In this document: positions 40,021-47,327 of the stretch, piece after piece
Layout: each line of letters starts with the position of its first letter
Numbering within the stretch: position 1 is the first letter of the stretch
Assembly: GCA_035536935.1 (NCBI GenBank)
Contig: DATLNC010000302.1
Location: 17,283-81,282 of the forward strand
Length of the DNA: 64,000 nt
Source of the DNA: DATMER01 sp035536935
Lineage (GTDB): Bacteria > Acidobacteriota > Thermoanaerobaculia > Multivoradales > UBA5704
Direction of reading: 5' to 3'
Notes under the pieces: model-generated
The model's input: the letters and a program-made list of their open reading frames with translations, nothing else
Databases searched by the model: none
What the model was told of the DNA's origin: nothing
Program-made: the position numbers and the translations under genes

Positions 40021-40171
40021 ACACGGTCCACTTACCCCGCGTAGATCTGGAACTCGCGTAGTTCCTTGATATGGCGCGGAGACGATGAGAGTTCTTCGCC
40101 GGCGGCCTCCGTGTCCAAGGACGCCGCCGTCCCGCCCTTTTGGGGGTCCTGGCCTTCTGGGAATCCGTGTG

Positions 40172-40191
40172 CCCCTCCCGATCGGGAGGGG
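40172..40191. repeat. Perfect 20-bp palindrome
   Basis: CCCCTCCCGA followed by TCGGGAGGGG, with further pairing TGC/GCA outside. No T run follows; it may be a protein site or a structural element in the gene-free region. Confidence 0.6.
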
Positions 40192-40531
40192 GGCAGGCGG
40201 GCTCCGGGGGAAGGCTGGGCGGAGTGTGCTTGCCCCTTGATGTGTACCCCTCCACCTCGGAAGAGAAGTGGAGCCCGGAGTTTGCCTGCCTGTTCGGCCC
40301 ATAGAGCAAGGCCGCCCTAATTGAATTGACTCGTCTCTGGCGAGGGTCTAGACTGACTATGCAGTACAGGCAACATGAGGCAGCAGCAAGAACTCGCCTG
40401 CGTTAACACATCTAAGTGGCATTAGCTCAGGCTGCTTGCGGCGCAGATCGATCAAGCCAGCGCTTGCACACGGACGTCCACTTCCGCCGTCCGCCGATAA
40501 AGCGCATTTCTAGTTGAGCTTACGAGGGCCA

Positions 40532-41164
40532 ATGCGCAACGTGCAGTCATACCTCGAAAAACTAGTAGCCGAGGCTTACGTCATCAGTAGGTTGTTCAAT
40601 GATCTAGAGAACGAAGATCAGAAGGATGAGCGCGAGCGCCGTTATCGACGGTGGCGCAAGAATGTGGTCGAGGTACTCACTTATGCGAAACTCGATAGTC
40701 ACCTTGCTGAAATCAAGGAGATTTTGAAAAGTGCCGCGAACGATGCGAATAAAGTGCAACGGACTACTTCTTTGCTAGAGAGTGCTGTTGACCTATTGGA
40801 GCACGGCTTCATTGGTGATTTGAAGATCCTGCTGCGCGCTGAAATGCTCGCCACAACAATTGAACAGGCTAAGGTATTATTCGAGGCAGAGCATTTGATT
40901 CCAGCGGCCGTTCTCGCCCGCATCGTCATCGAGGGGTGGCTTAAGGGCGAGGCTGAGAAGGCTGGCGTCGGAGTGCCGGAAAACGCGAAGGCGGCAAACA
41001 TAAACGAATCGCTTAAGAAGGCGTCTATATTCTCGGTCCCAAAGTGGCGCCAAGTCCAAGCCTACCTTGATATTGGCAACGCAGCTGCCCACGGTAAAGC
41101 TGAGAGTTTTACCCGGGAAGACATAGCAAGACTTCTAGCTTTCGCCGAAGCGAACTATACTTAA
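40532..41164 (+). CDS. Hypothetical protein with DUF4145/HEPN-like C-terminus, AT-richer than its surroundings
   Basis: 210-aa soluble helical protein. The N-terminal half is charged and coiled-coil-like. The C-terminal 90 residues (ARIVIEGWLKGEAEKAG ... YLDIGNAAAHGKAESFTREDIARLLAFAE) follow the pattern of DUF4145/HEPN-type domains, including the N-x-A-A-H segment where HEPN proteins often have RN(x)4H-like motifs. Such domains are frequent in restriction, toxin and defence systems, but no partner is nearby. Codon use (ATA, TTA, AAA, GCG mixed) is clearly less GC-biased than flanking genes, a sign of recent transfer. The ATG is preceded by GAGGG; an in-frame TTG at 40514 is an alternative. 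Confidence 0.65.
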   Translation: MRNVQSYLEKLVAEAYVISRLFNDLENEDQKDERERRYRRWRKNVVEVLTYAKLDSHLAEIKEILKSAANDANKVQRTTSLLESAVDLLEHGFIGDLKILLRAEMLATTIEQAKVLFEAEHLIPAAVLARIVIEGWLKGEAEKAGVGVPENAKAANINESLKKASIFSVPKWRQVQAYLDIGNAAAHGKAESFTREDIARLLAFAEANYT

Positions 41165-41219
41165 CGCCCGTGAGGCAGAGATGCAGAGCGCGACTCGCGC
41201 TCGATCACAGGCGACCAAT

Positions 41220-41399
41220 ATGTCCGACACCGACAAAGTCTTCACTGGCTCAAGTCCGAAGTTCTCCGACACGCATCTAGTACCGCTGATCTTTGAGCCC
41301 TACGCTGCGGGTCTGACGTATCGCTTACGTTTAAGGCATCTTTCTCGTGTTCTCGAAGTTGCAGCCGGTACAGGGGTCGTGACTGCGGGGGACTATTGA
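41220..41399 (+). pseudogene. Remnant of a class I SAM-dependent methyltransferase
   Basis: 60 codons that match the start of a common methyltransferase family: MSDTDKVFTGSSPKFSDTHLVPLIFEPYAAGL, then motif I VLEVAAGTGVVT. The frame stops five codons after motif I, and no continuation is visible in other frames before the next gene. Intact relatives are about 260-270 aa, so about three quarters is missing, including the rest of the SAM-binding fold. Non-functional. Confidence 0.75.
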
Positions 41400-41446
41400 C
41401 GCCAAGATCCAGGTCCACATTGTCACCGTTGAAAGCTGTCAGCCTA

Positions 41447-41824
41447 ATGAAGCAATCTGACACAAGCCTGGAAAGCCAAGTGCGCAAGCTCGAGGAGAGC
41501 CATCTCCGCTCCGACGTCCGCTCATCTCCGGAATCGATGCTCGCACTCCTCGCGGACGACTTCATCGAGTTCGGCAGCTCTGGGCGAATCTTCGACCGAG
41601 CCGCGGTCATTGCTTCCCTGTCCGGCCAGCCTGGGTTTGAGTCGCGCATCGATGATTTCGTAGTCCGCGCTCTTTCTCCCGACGTTGCTTTGACCACGTA
41701 CAGGTTGTCCGTGTGGTCCACATCCGAGGGCAAGGCAAGGGTGACGCTGCGAAGCTCCGTCTGGGTGCATCGGGCAGGCCGGTGGTTGATGGTCTTTCAC
41801 CAAGGGACGTCTACCCATGAGTAG
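41447..41824 (+). CDS. DUF4440 / SnoaL-like NTF2-fold protein
   Basis: 125-aa protein of the NTF2 superfamily: LEESHLRSDVRSSPESMLALLADDFIEFGSSGRIFDRAAVIASL is the usual N-terminal helix-strand unit, followed by the sheet part with VALTTYRL ... RSSVWVHRAGRWLMVFHQGT. Members are small-molecule-binding or enzyme-like cone barrels of varied, mostly unknown function. The ATG 41447 fits family length; an in-frame start at 41396 would add 17 residues. It overlaps the next gene by 8 bases. Confidence 0.8.
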   Translation: MKQSDTSLESQVRKLEESHLRSDVRSSPESMLALLADDFIEFGSSGRIFDRAAVIASLSGQPGFESRIDDFVVRALSPDVALTTYRLSVWSTSEGKARVTLRSSVWVHRAGRWLMVFHQGTSTHE

Positions 41825-42290
41825 CTTCAGCCCAGATCGGTTTGAGGATGGAAGGCCCATGCTTCTCGGCGGCCTTCGGCAGCGCCACGAGTTTGCAGCC
41901 ACTCATTCAGACCTTGCCCGACAGTGGCAGCAGTTCAAGTCTCTTGCAGAGCGTCCTGCTCCAATCGGCTCGAACCTGTACGGCGTTATGTGCGGCCACG
42001 ATGCCACAGGTTTCGAGTACATGTGTGGCGTGGAGGTGGAGTCGTTCGCCGGTTTGCCGGAGGGAACGCGACGAATGCGCGTGCCTGCTCAGCGTTATGC
42101 CGTCTTCACTCACAGCGGGCCCGCCTCGACTCTTCGAGCAACGTGGCTGCAGATTTTCGAATGGCTCTCGAGCAGCGACTACGAGTCGGCGCACACGCCG
42201 GACTTTGAGGTATACGGGCCTCACTCTGATCCGCTCGCGGGCGTCGGAGGGATCGAGGTCTGGGTTGGTGTCGTACCCAAGGGGATGTAA
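41817..42290 (+). CDS. GyrI-like / AraC effector-binding domain protein
   Basis: 157-aa stand-alone small-molecule-binding domain of the GyrI/BmrR-C/AraC-E type: the pattern YGVMCGHDATGFEYMCGVEVESF ... RRMRVPAQRYAVFTHSGPASTLRATWLQIFEWL ... DFEVYGPHSD, and a final IEVWVGVVP strand. Such proteins bind drugs or other planar ligands, or, like SbmC/GyrI, protect DNA gyrase. No DNA-binding domain is attached. It overlaps the preceding gene by 8 bases. Confidence 0.85.
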   Translation: MSSFSPDRFEDGRPMLLGGLRQRHEFAATHSDLARQWQQFKSLAERPAPIGSNLYGVMCGHDATGFEYMCGVEVESFAGLPEGTRRMRVPAQRYAVFTHSGPASTLRATWLQIFEWLSSSDYESAHTPDFEVYGPHSDPLAGVGGIEVWVGVVPKGM

Positions 42291-42300
42291 ACTCAGCCCC

Positions 42301-42741
42301 GTGTTCCAAATAGCCACCACCAAGCACATCGACGGGATTCTCGGCCTGATGCGCGAGTTCTATCTCGCGGAGGGCTATCCCTTCGATGAGACGGTGGCAC
42401 GCTCTGCTCTGGAGGAGCTCATCGGCAATCCGGAGCTCGGCGAGATCTGGGTCGCCACCGAGGGTGACGAGGTCGTTGCGTACATCGCCGTTACGTTCGG
42501 CTTCAGCTTCGAGTACGGGGGCCGTGACGCGTTCATCGACGAGCTCGTCGTGGCACCTGCGCACCAAGGCCAGGGCTTGGGCACCAAAGGCCTGGCGGTC
42601 GCGGAGGCAATCTGCCGCACCGCGGGAGTGCGCGCGCTCCTTTTGGAAGTCGAGCGCGGGAAGGACAATGCCCGGCGGCTCTATGAAAAATCCGGCTTCG
42701 TCGAGCACTCGCGGTACCTGCTCATGAAGCCTCTCGCGTGA
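42301..42741 (+). CDS. GNAT-family N-acetyltransferase
   Basis: 146-aa GNAT protein. The acetyl-CoA loop is APAHQGQGLGTKGLAVAEAICR, preceded by the strand FIDELVV and followed by DNARRLYEKSGFVEHSRYLLMKPL, all standard. The substrate is unknown. The GTG start at 42301 (11 bases after the preceding stop) is chosen because the conserved fold begins at once (VFQIATTKHIDGILGLM); the frame remains open upstream only as overlap with the previous gene. Confidence 0.88.
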   Translation: MFQIATTKHIDGILGLMREFYLAEGYPFDETVARSALEELIGNPELGEIWVATEGDEVVAYIAVTFGFSFEYGGRDAFIDELVVAPAHQGQGLGTKGLAVAEAICRTAGVRALLLEVERGKDNARRLYEKSGFVEHSRYLLMKPLA

Positions 42742-42750
42742 GGAACCGAA

Positions 42751-43539
42751 ATGAGAACACGACGCCTCTGCCTGGTGCTTTTGCTCCCGCTCCTCGCGGG
42801 CGCAAGGCTGCAAGCCCAACAAGCGACTCCCGAGGAGATCGAAGCCCTGATGGCCCAGTCCTGGCTTCAGGGACAGATCGCGAGTCTGGCACCTCACATC
42901 GAGGAGGGAATCCTTCAAAAGGATGATGGCCTCGATCCGAAGCGCGTATCCGCCTTTCGAAAAGCCATGGCCACGGCATTTGCCGCCGACAGGGTTCAAG
43001 CGAGAGCCCGGGACTTCCTTCAAACGAAGCTCGGGCATGAGGATGTCGAGCAGGTAGCGCGATGGTATTCGTCGCCTCTGGGCAAGAGAATCAAAGAGCT
43101 CGAGCTGAAATCCGGCAAAGCTGAAGACTATCTGAATACGCCGGGCGATTTGGAGAAGATCGTCGGAGCTGAAAGATTGAAGCGGCTCGAAAGGATTGAG
43201 GCTGCAGTGCAAGGAGCCGAGGCAGTTCTCTTATTGATGAAGCACTCCGGTACCTCAATTCAAAAGACAAAATATCTCGTGTGGGGAGTCGATCTGCCGC
43301 TACCACCCGACGTGACAGAGCGCATCGACCAACTGAGGCCCATGATTCACCGAGCAAGCCTTCTGACCAGTGCGGACGTATTGCGCGACCTTACGATTGA
43401 GGATCTCGATCGGTATGTAAGCTTCGCCGAATCGCCATCTTCCAGACGCTGGCATCGGGCGGCGTGGGATGCGTTGAATCTCGTCATGGCGAAAGGGTTG
43501 GAGGAAGTGATGGCCGCCATGCCCAAAGTTCCCAAGTAG
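42751..43539 (+). CDS. Secreted DUF2059-like protein
   Basis: 262-aa exported helical protein. A signal peptide (LCLVLLLPLLAGARLQA) is cleaved near residue 23. The mature sequence has the pattern of DUF2059-type periplasmic proteins (ALMAQSWLQGQIASLAPHIEEGI ... EDVEQVARWYSSPLGKRIKELE), a helical bundle seen in many envelope proteins of unknown role. The C-terminal half (LLLMKHSGTSIQKTKYLVWGVDL) is a second copy-like helical region. The next gene follows after 2 bases. Confidence 0.72.
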   Translation: MRTRRLCLVLLLPLLAGARLQAQQATPEEIEALMAQSWLQGQIASLAPHIEEGILQKDDGLDPKRVSAFRKAMATAFAADRVQARARDFLQTKLGHEDVEQVARWYSSPLGKRIKELELKSGKAEDYLNTPGDLEKIVGAERLKRLERIEAAVQGAEAVLLLMKHSGTSIQKTKYLVWGVDLPLPPDVTERIDQLRPMIHRASLLTSADVLRDLTIEDLDRYVSFAESPSSRRWHRAAWDALNLVMAKGLEEVMAAMPKVPK

Positions 43540-43541
43540 CC

Positions 43542-44000
43542 GTGTTCGAGGCGTTCAAGACCGAAGCGGAGCAGGTCGCCGAGCGCGGGCGGCAGATGCC
43601 GCCCGATGCGGTCAAGAGCTATCGCCTGGCCTCGATCCTTCTCGTCATCAATGCTCTCCTCCTGGCCTTGTTGGCTGTCTTGACGCCCGGACCGGGCTTT
43701 CCCGTGGTCCCGGTTGGGTTGGCTTTGCTGCTTGCCCGCGCCATCTACCAGTTGAAATCCAACTGGGCAGAGACCGTTGTCGTGATCGCGGTAGCAGGAA
43801 CCGGCATTCAAACCCTCCTTCAGCTCTGGGCACAGCCGCCGGTCGATGCGATCCTCAGCAACCTGGGAGCTTGGGGAGTAGCGGGCGCGCTGGTGCTCCT
43901 GCTGACCGGCGAGGCAAGCCCAAGCCGGAGAGCTGCCGGCCTCGCGGTTTTCATCAGCCTCACGGGCAGCTATTATGTGCTTGCGCTGGCCAGAGCCTGA
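43542..44000 (+). CDS. Small integral membrane protein, four predicted helices
   Basis: 152-aa membrane protein: helices about LASILLVINALLLALLAVL, VVPVGLALLLARAIY, VVVIAVAGTGIQTLLQLW and WGVAGALVLLL, then a short fifth (GLAVFISLTGSYYVLALA). A cytoplasmic N-terminus with KTEAEQVAERGRQMP precedes them. No family recognised. The GTG start, 2 bases after the DUF2059-like gene, is favoured over an upstream start that would overlap it by 70 bases. A hairpin terminator follows at 44031. Confidence 0.6.
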   Translation: MFEAFKTEAEQVAERGRQMPPDAVKSYRLASILLVINALLLALLAVLTPGPGFPVVPVGLALLLARAIYQLKSNWAETVVVIAVAGTGIQTLLQLWAQPPVDAILSNLGAWGVAGALVLLLTGEASPSRRAAGLAVFISLTGSYYVLALARA

Positions 44001-44030
44001 CCATGTTCTACCGTTCCTACACTCCCGCCC

Positions 44031-44049
44031 CGCCGCTCGGCGATTTTTT
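44031..44049 (+). terminator. Short hairpin followed by six T
   Basis: CGCC-GCTC-GGCG (4 bp; a G+C stem extended by weak outer pairing) followed by ATTTTTT. It lies 31 bases after the stop of the membrane-protein gene. Confidence 0.45.
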
Positions 44050-44081
44050 GGGGCAGGACTACTGATGGTTGGAGGTGTGTT

Positions 44082-44330
44082 ATGGAGCAACAGAAAGAGA
44101 TCCGCCCAGCGGGAGTGCGGTATCAGGTCAAGGACGTCGACAGGTCCGTGGCGTTCTACACGCAGCATCTGGGCTTCAAGCTCGATCAGCAAGCGGGGCT
44201 GGCCTTTGCCAAGAAGGCGAGCCTCTGCTTCCGGAACGAGATCGAGACGGGGCCCGGAGGGAGCCAGATCCAACTGGAAGATCCCGACGGCAATCCGGTA
44301 GAGCTGTTCCAGCCTGCAGCCGCCAGGTGA
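44082..44330 (+). CDS. VOC/glyoxalase-family protein with internal deletion
   Basis: 82-aa protein whose two ends match typical 115-130-aa VOC proteins. The N-terminus is VRYQVKDVDRSVAFYTQHLGFKLD; the C-terminus is FRNEIETGPGGSQIQLEDPDGNPVELFQPA with the metal-ligand Glu. The middle, about 40 residues including strands 4-6 and the second subdomain linker, is missing: FAKKASLCFRNEIE joins what are usually LAFA...V and the KKAGVRFRNEIE segment. The frame is kept. A complete VOC module needs both halves, so this may be non-functional or a domain-swapped remnant. GGAGG supports the start. Confidence 0.8.
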   Translation: MEQQKEIRPAGVRYQVKDVDRSVAFYTQHLGFKLDQQAGLAFAKKASLCFRNEIETGPGGSQIQLEDPDGNPVELFQPAAAR

Positions 44331-44378
44331 GGTGGTGTCCCTTGCACCCCCTCCTCTTCTGGTCGTACTGTAGGGTGC

Positions 44379-45302
44379 ATGGAACCTCACGACACGTGGC
44401 CGAGCCTGCCCCTGGAGGCTTGGGCCGATACCTGCGCAACCCTGCACCTGTGGACCCAGATCGTCGGGAAGATCCGGCTCGCCCAGAGTCCATGGGCGAA
44501 TCATTCCTGGCATGTCACCCTATACGTGACAGCCCGCGGGCTCACGACGTCGCCGATCCCGCATGGCACCCGGACGTTTCAAATCGATTTCGACTTCATC
44601 GCGCATCGGCTCGTCGTGCAGTCGAGCGATGGCGGTATGAGTGGTTTCGCGCTCGAACCGCAGTCCGTCGCAACGTTCTACAAACGCCTCATGGACGAGT
44701 TGGACAAGCTCGGGCTGCGCGTGGACATCTACCGGATGCCCAACGAGCTTGAAGATCCCATCCGCTTCGATCAGGATGAGGTTCACAAATCGTACGATCG
44801 GGAGTACGCCAACCGGTTCTGGCGGATCCTCGTTCAGGCCGACCGGATCTTCAAAGAGTTTCGCGCCCGGTTCATCGGCAAGTGCAGCCCCGTGCACTTC
44901 TTCTGGGGAGCGGCCGACCTGGCCGTCACCCGGTTTTCCGGACGGCGGGCTCCGGAGCATCCGGGCGGAATCCCCAACCTGCCGGACTGGGTGACGCGGG
45001 AGGCCTACTCTCACGAAGTCAGCAGTTGCGGGTTCTGGTCGGGTGGTGGCGCGATTCCCTATCCTGCTTTCTATTCCTATGCCTATCCGGCGCCGGAGGG
45101 CTTTTCCACCGCATCCATAAAACCGGGCGCCGCCTTCTACAATACCGACTTCGGCGAGTTCATCCTGCCGTACGACGCTGTCCGTGAATCGGAGTCTCCG
45201 GACAGCACGCTTCTCGAGTTTCTGCAGTCGACGTATGAAGTCGCCGCAAATCTGGCAGATTGGGATCGCAGCTCGCTCGAACGTGTGCCGGAGGAAAAAT
45301 GA
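44379..45302 (+). CDS. DUF5996-family protein
   Basis: 307-aa soluble protein of the DUF5996 family. The N-terminal WPSLPLEAWADTCATLHLWTQIVGKIRLAQSPWANHSWHVTLYVTARGL and the central HFFWGAADLAVTRFSGRRAPEHPGG and EAYSHEVSSCGFWSGGG segments are highly characteristic. No biochemical function is known; His, Cys and Glu are conserved in the SHEVSSCGFWPG-type segment, suggestive of metal binding. It overlaps the following alpha/beta hydrolase gene (ATGA). Confidence 0.9.
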   Translation: MEPHDTWPSLPLEAWADTCATLHLWTQIVGKIRLAQSPWANHSWHVTLYVTARGLTTSPIPHGTRTFQIDFDFIAHRLVVQSSDGGMSGFALEPQSVATFYKRLMDELDKLGLRVDIYRMPNELEDPIRFDQDEVHKSYDREYANRFWRILVQADRIFKEFRARFIGKCSPVHFFWGAADLAVTRFSGRRAPEHPGGIPNLPDWVTREAYSHEVSSCGFWSGGGAIPYPAFYSYAYPAPEGFSTASIKPGAAFYNTDFGEFILPYDAVRESESPDSTLLEFLQSTYEVAANLADWDRSSLERVPEEK

Positions 45303-46132
45303 TCGTTTCCGTGCAGGGTGCCGAGCTGTTCTGTTCGACGCACGGCAATCTGCCGGCGGGACCCCCGTGCCTCTTTCTGAGCGCCGTCGGCACCCGCCAC
45401 TACGAATTGCAGACGCCGCCGGAGCTGAGCGACCGCTTCCGGCTCGTCTACGTCGACCTGCGAGGAAGCGGACAGTCGACCGGCGAGCCCACCGACCTCA
45501 CCTTCGACCTGCTCGCCGAGGATCTGGAGGCCGTCCGGCGCGCTCTCGGGGTCGAGCGGGTCGCCGTGCTCGGGCATTCGATCCTCAGTGTGCTCGCGAT
45601 CGAGTATGGCAGGCGCCGGCCCGGCAGCGTCTCGCACGTGATCACAGCGGGAGCGCCGCCCTACGGCGACATGGCCCGGATTTCGGCCGAGGCCATGGCC
45701 TTCTTCGAGCAGCACGCCTCGGAGGAGCGCAAGCAGATCCTGCGCGAGAACCTGGCGGGGCTGACTGCCGACACGCCCCGGATCCAGCATCTCGTGGCGC
45801 AGAGGCCCATGCGCTTTTTCGATCCGCACTTCGACGCCGCTCCGCTCTTCGAGGCGATGGTCCCCAGGCCGCAGCTCGTCATGCACGTCATGGGCAAGCT
45901 CGCGGCCGGATGGGACGTCACCGCTGATGCGGGCTCGCTGCGAGTGCCCCTCCTCCTCGCCCATGGACGCCACGACTACGTCGTCCCCTACACCCTCTGG
46001 GACGGCATCCCCCGCACGCTTCCCAACGCCACGTTCGAGATCTTCGAGCGCAGCGGCCATCAGCCCTTCTTCGAGGAGCCCGACCGGTTCGCCGAAACCG
46101 TGGCGAGTTGGTTTGCCAAACAAACCGGTTGA
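45299..46132 (+). CDS. Alpha/beta hydrolase
   Basis: 277-aa alpha/beta hydrolase. The nucleophile is S94 in LGHSILS; the usual GxSxG has Leu in the last position. An acid residue in GRHDYVVP and the histidine in RSGHQPFFEEP complete the triad. The oxyanion loop region is AVGTRHYELQTPPEL. The substrate is unknown. ATG 45299 overlaps the DUF5996 stop (ATGA). The stop codon overlaps the -35 box of a promoter that serves the next two genes. Confidence 0.9.
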   Translation: MIVSVQGAELFCSTHGNLPAGPPCLFLSAVGTRHYELQTPPELSDRFRLVYVDLRGSGQSTGEPTDLTFDLLAEDLEAVRRALGVERVAVLGHSILSVLAIEYGRRRPGSVSHVITAGAPPYGDMARISAEAMAFFEQHASEERKQILRENLAGLTADTPRIQHLVAQRPMRFFDPHFDAAPLFEAMVPRPQLVMHVMGKLAAGWDVTADAGSLRVPLLLAHGRHDYVVPYTLWDGIPRTLPNATFEIFERSGHQPFFEEPDRFAETVASWFAKQTG

Positions 46133-46158
46133 CAGCGCGCGGCCATCGGGTCCATACT
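46129..46158 (+). promoter_or_regulatory. Candidate promoter of the membrane protein/winged-helix pair
   Basis: TTGACA (46129-46134) and CATACT (46153-46158), 18 bases apart. Around it are imperfect inverted stretches (TTGGTTTG...CAAACC before and TTGGT...ACCAG after) that may bind the encoded winged-helix regulator. Confidence 0.45.
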
Positions 46159-46197
46159 TGGTTTGTGGCGCAGACCAGTTGGCAAAGGAGGCCACTC

Positions 46198-46902
46198 ATG
46201 GAGATGCAGGACCTCGACCACGTCCGTTTCGTGACACGGCACTTCCGCGACCTGCAGGGCTTCCGGCGCCTGGTGCCCTTGGGGCTTCTGGCCTTGAGCG
46301 GCGCGGGCCTGATCTCGCGCACGAGCTGGCCGCTCTCCGCGGCATTGACCGTGGGAGCGTGCCTCCTGCTCTTCACCGCTGAGCGGTACTACCGGAACCA
46401 CTTCGGCGAGGCCGAGCCGCTGGAGGCCGAAGCGATCGGGGAGCTCTCTCCCTCCATTCTCACGTCGGGCGGTCCGGCGCAGCGGTTTCAGCCGGCGATC
46501 CCCACCGCGCCGCGCGTCGTGCTCATCGGAGGGCTGGCATGCTCCGTGTTCATCCTCTTCCAGCTCCTTCTCTGGCCGCCCTGGGTCACGATCGACTCCG
46601 AGGTGGTCTACTGGAGCGGCGATCCGGCGATGACCCGGGCCATGCTCATCCAGATGCTCTACGGCCTCTGCGGTCTCTTCTTCCTCGGCACCTGGCGGTT
46701 GAGGGAGCAACGCCTGTCGCAGATCCACTGCCTGGGGATCGGGCTGCTGCTGTCGGGGCTTGCCGCCCTCGCACCCTGGCTCGCGCCGGGGGCCATCCAT
46801 TTCGGGGTCGCCCTGCTCGTCTGCGGCTCGTCTCTGATGCTGGCAGGCCTTCTCGATCACCTGCAGCTCGTCCAGGTGCTCGGATGCCAGGAGGAGGAGT
46901 GA
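46198..46902 (+). CDS. Integral membrane protein paired with a winged-helix regulator
   Basis: 234-aa protein with about six membrane helices (LVPLGLLALSGAGLI, WPLSAALTVGACLLLF, VVLIGGLACSVFILFQLLLW, MLIQMLYGLCGLFFLG, CLGIGLLLSGLAALAPWL, FGVALLVCGSSLMLAGLLDHL). The cytoplasmic N-terminus is DLDHVRFVTRHFRDLQG. No named family, but this membrane protein plus winged-helix pair is common in Acidobacteriota and other phyla. AAGGAGG precedes ATG 46198. The regulator gene follows after 1 base. Confidence 0.8.
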   Translation: MEMQDLDHVRFVTRHFRDLQGFRRLVPLGLLALSGAGLISRTSWPLSAALTVGACLLLFTAERYYRNHFGEAEPLEAEAIGELSPSILTSGGPAQRFQPAIPTAPRVVLIGGLACSVFILFQLLLWPPWVTIDSEVVYWSGDPAMTRAMLIQMLYGLCGLFFLGTWRLREQRLSQIHCLGIGLLLSGLAALAPWLAPGAIHFGVALLVCGSSLMLAGLLDHLQLVQVLGCQEEE

Positions 46903-46903
46903 C

Positions 46904-47257
46904 ATGAACGCCACCCCGTTCGAGCAGCTCGCGAACCTGGACCGGCGGGTCCACGACCCTGCCCGCCTCTCCATCCTGACGGCGCTGTCGGCCTGCGAGC
47001 GCGCCGACTTCCTGTTCCTGCAGCGGATCACCGGCCTCACCAAGGGAAACCTTTCTTCTCATTTGTCGAAGCTCGAGGAGACGGGGCTGGTCGAGACCGA
47101 GAAGCGCTTCGTGAACAAGAAGACCCAGACCCTCGTCCGCCTGACCGGCGAAGGCCGCGAGACGATCGAGATCTACTGGAAAGAGATGGAAGCGATCCGC
47201 AAGAGCGCCACCCGCTGGCAGGCGCACATGTCCGTGCCGGAGCCCGCCCCGGGCTAG
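46904..47257 (+). CDS. Winged-helix transcriptional regulator (MarR/ArsR-like)
   Basis: 117-aa winged-helix DNA-binding protein: VHDPARLSILTALSA, then the recognition part DFLFLQRITGLTKGNLSSHLSKLEETGLVE and the wing KRFVNKKTQTLVRLTGEGRE. This matches the small HTH_34-type regulators that repress the membrane protein gene they follow. There is no obvious ligand domain. GGAGGAG precedes the ATG. Confidence 0.9.
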   Translation: MNATPFEQLANLDRRVHDPARLSILTALSACERADFLFLQRITGLTKGNLSSHLSKLEETGLVETEKRFVNKKTQTLVRLTGEGRETIEIYWKEMEAIRKSATRWQAHMSVPEPAPG

Positions 47258-47291
47258 TTCCGCGAAGCCCCCCATTCCGCGTTCGATCGAC

Positions 47292-47312
47292 GAGAGTGAG
47301 ACGACTCTCTTT
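47292..47312 (+). terminator. Small hairpin before the S33 hydrolase gene
   Basis: GAGAGT-GAGACG-ACTCTC (6-bp perfect stem) followed by TTT, between the regulator and the hydrolase gene, 16 bases before the ATG. Weak as a terminator; it may also influence translation of the hydrolase. Confidence 0.35.
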
Positions 47313-47327
47313 CGGAAGGAGTGCGTC

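Larger units (their letters stand above)
38771..40531. other. 1.76-kb gene-free region with terminator, two 21-bp-period arrays and palindromes
   Basis: No convincing gene. Open frames exist on both strands but consist mostly of repeat-derived low-complexity sequence. Contents: a terminator (38793-38835); array 1 (38907-39277); about 400 bases with no feature I can name (39278-39676); array 2 (39677-40020); the 20-bp palindrome at 40172-40191; and about 200 bases of more A/T-rich DNA before the gene at 40532, where foreign-looking sequence begins. Confidence 0.75.

Noticed and set aside
40514..41163. Integron gene cassette around the AT-richer gene (GTTGAGC at 40514, ACTTAAC at its stop)
   Set aside because: The two core-like heptamers are suggestive, but no complete attC (paired core sites 57-141 bp apart with a hairpin) can be built downstream or upstream.
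46129..46200. Clear operator for the winged-helix regulator at 46904
   Set aside because: Only short imperfect inverted stretches are visible around the promoter; not enough to define a site.
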